A DNA stretch of 64,000 bases from Chionoecetes opilio (taxonomy: Eukaryota; Arthropoda; Malacostraca; Decapoda; Majidae). The DNA is taken from assembly GCA_016584305.1 (NCBI GenBank), contig JACEEZ010019113.1:150750-214749 (forward strand). Reading direction: 5' to 3'. The number at the start of each line of letters is the position of its first letter. Position 1 is the stretch's first letter. Shown here piece by piece: positions 63,298-64,000 of this stretch. The position numbers and the translations under genes are program-made. The notes beneath the pieces were generated by a model, which searched no databases, was not told where the DNA came from, and saw only the letters and a list, made by a program, of their open reading frames with translations.

Positions 63298-64000
63298 ATG
63301 CTGGAACGCATATTACTTAGCCGGCTCACCTACAAGATCGGGCACTTGGATACAGGTGTGAATGGCTTTGTCAAGCACAGGAGCACTGCCAACTGCCTCG
63401 CCAACTACTATGCAAATGACAAGGCCAAGACAGCTGTGTTTCTTGATATAGAAAAAGCATTTGACAGGGCACAACCACTGCCAATCCTCGCTGAGCTCAC
63501 AAAATTGGGAGTGAAAGGCAAGCTTCTCCTATGGGTGCAGCAATACCTCTCGGACAGAAAGGCCCGTGTTATATTTCAGGGGAAAGCCTCTGATTACATG
63601 AGGCTAGACAATGGAACGCCACAGGGAGGAGTCATCAGTCCTACACTGTTTAATATCCTGATGAACGTGCTTGCCAGACTCCCTTACCCGGAGGGGACAC
63701 AGCACATCGGCTATGCTGATGACGTTGTTCTGCAGACGATGGGCAGAGACTCCACCACTACCATGCAAGAATCACTAAACCTTCTAACGGACAAATGTGA
63801 GGAAATTGGCTTCACCATATCTCAGACCAAGACCAAAGCTATGGCCAAGACAAGGAACGCCCCCCTGGACACACTACGACTCCAAGGTCAAAACGTAGAG
63901 TGGGTAGCGACGCAGCGTTATCTTGGCGTCATTGTTGCCCGTAACAACGGCTGCAAGGCTGAGATCCAGCATCTGAAGGACAAATGCAGGGCAAGGAATA
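63298..64000 (+). pseudogene. LINE-I reverse transcriptase, open at the window end
   Basis: A frame of 234 codons without a stop, starting at the ATG at 63298 (a TAA precedes it at 63294) and running off the window. Motifs: KMLERILLSRL, VNGFVKHRSTANCL, VFLDIEKAFDRAQPL (block A), LDNGTPQGGVISPTLFN (block B/C), IGYADDVVLQT (catalytic YADD), LGVIVARNNGCKAE. The N-terminal RT and endonuclease are missing, so it is 5'-truncated. The DIEKAFD and NGTPQGG style resembles the I/R1 group. The visible part is intact. Confidence 0.85.

Overview
This is eukaryotic, animal-type genomic DNA. Introns with GT/AG borders, non-LTR retrotransposons of several clades, Ty3/gypsy-like LTR elements, tRNA-derived SINEs, TA- and TTAA-target DNA transposons, palindromic fold-back repeats and very long (CT)n tracts are all visible. 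The mixture suggests an arthropod, most likely a decapod crustacean such as a crab. That is an inference from repeat style and cannot be proved from the window alone. There are no bacterial operons, CRISPR arrays, rRNA genes or convincing free-standing tRNA genes.

The main host gene is a split plus-strand gene running from at least 14514 to 39400. Six short exons (14514-14603, 36777-36859, 37625-37847, 38098-38267, 38543-38687, 39278-39400) join in phase with standard splice sites. They encode about 277 residues that look like RDM1 (RAD52 motif-containing protein 1): an N-terminal RRM, then the RD motif shared with RAD52, then a basic helix and an acidic C-terminus. Intron 1 is about 22 kb and consists almost entirely of transposons inside transposons. 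A possible first coding exon lies at 8646-8660. A short C2H2 zinc-finger reading frame lies at 9017-9448.

Layout. 1-4060: one LINE split by a second LINE. 4.1-8.4 kb: AT-rich repeat, a TA-target TIR element and a 2.7-kb TIR element containing tandem repeats. 8.4-14.5 kb: zinc finger, LINE tails and TIR/MITE copies. 14.5-36.8 kb: RDM1-like exon, then intron 1. Its core is one RTE-like LINE (17.2-32.8 kb) opened by four primary insertions: a gypsy element, a TTAA-target DNA transposon that itself holds a jockey-like LINE, a LINE-B fragment, and a pogo/Tigger-like element with relics of a CENP-B-type DNA-binding domain. 36.8-39.4 kb: the remaining RDM1-like exons. 39.4-42.5 kb: a palindromic repeat hosting a TIR copy. 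42.9-50.1 kb: RTE-like LINE remains split by a SINE and by a 2.7-kb LTR element with a clear 5-bp target duplication. 50.1-57 kb: large palindromes, piggyBac-type MITEs, minisatellites and a (CT)n tract. 57-61 kb: a 44-48-bp satellite array with a duplicated unique tail. 61-64 kb: a CR1-like LINE and, at the right edge, another LINE still open at the end of the window.

None of the mobile-element reading frames looks intact; all carry stops, frameshifts or truncations. The window's most useful feature is that many insertions can be checked against an empty site within the window itself, either an uninterrupted LINE frame or a sister repeat copy. This fixes the target duplications (TA, TTAA, CCTTT) and the order of events.
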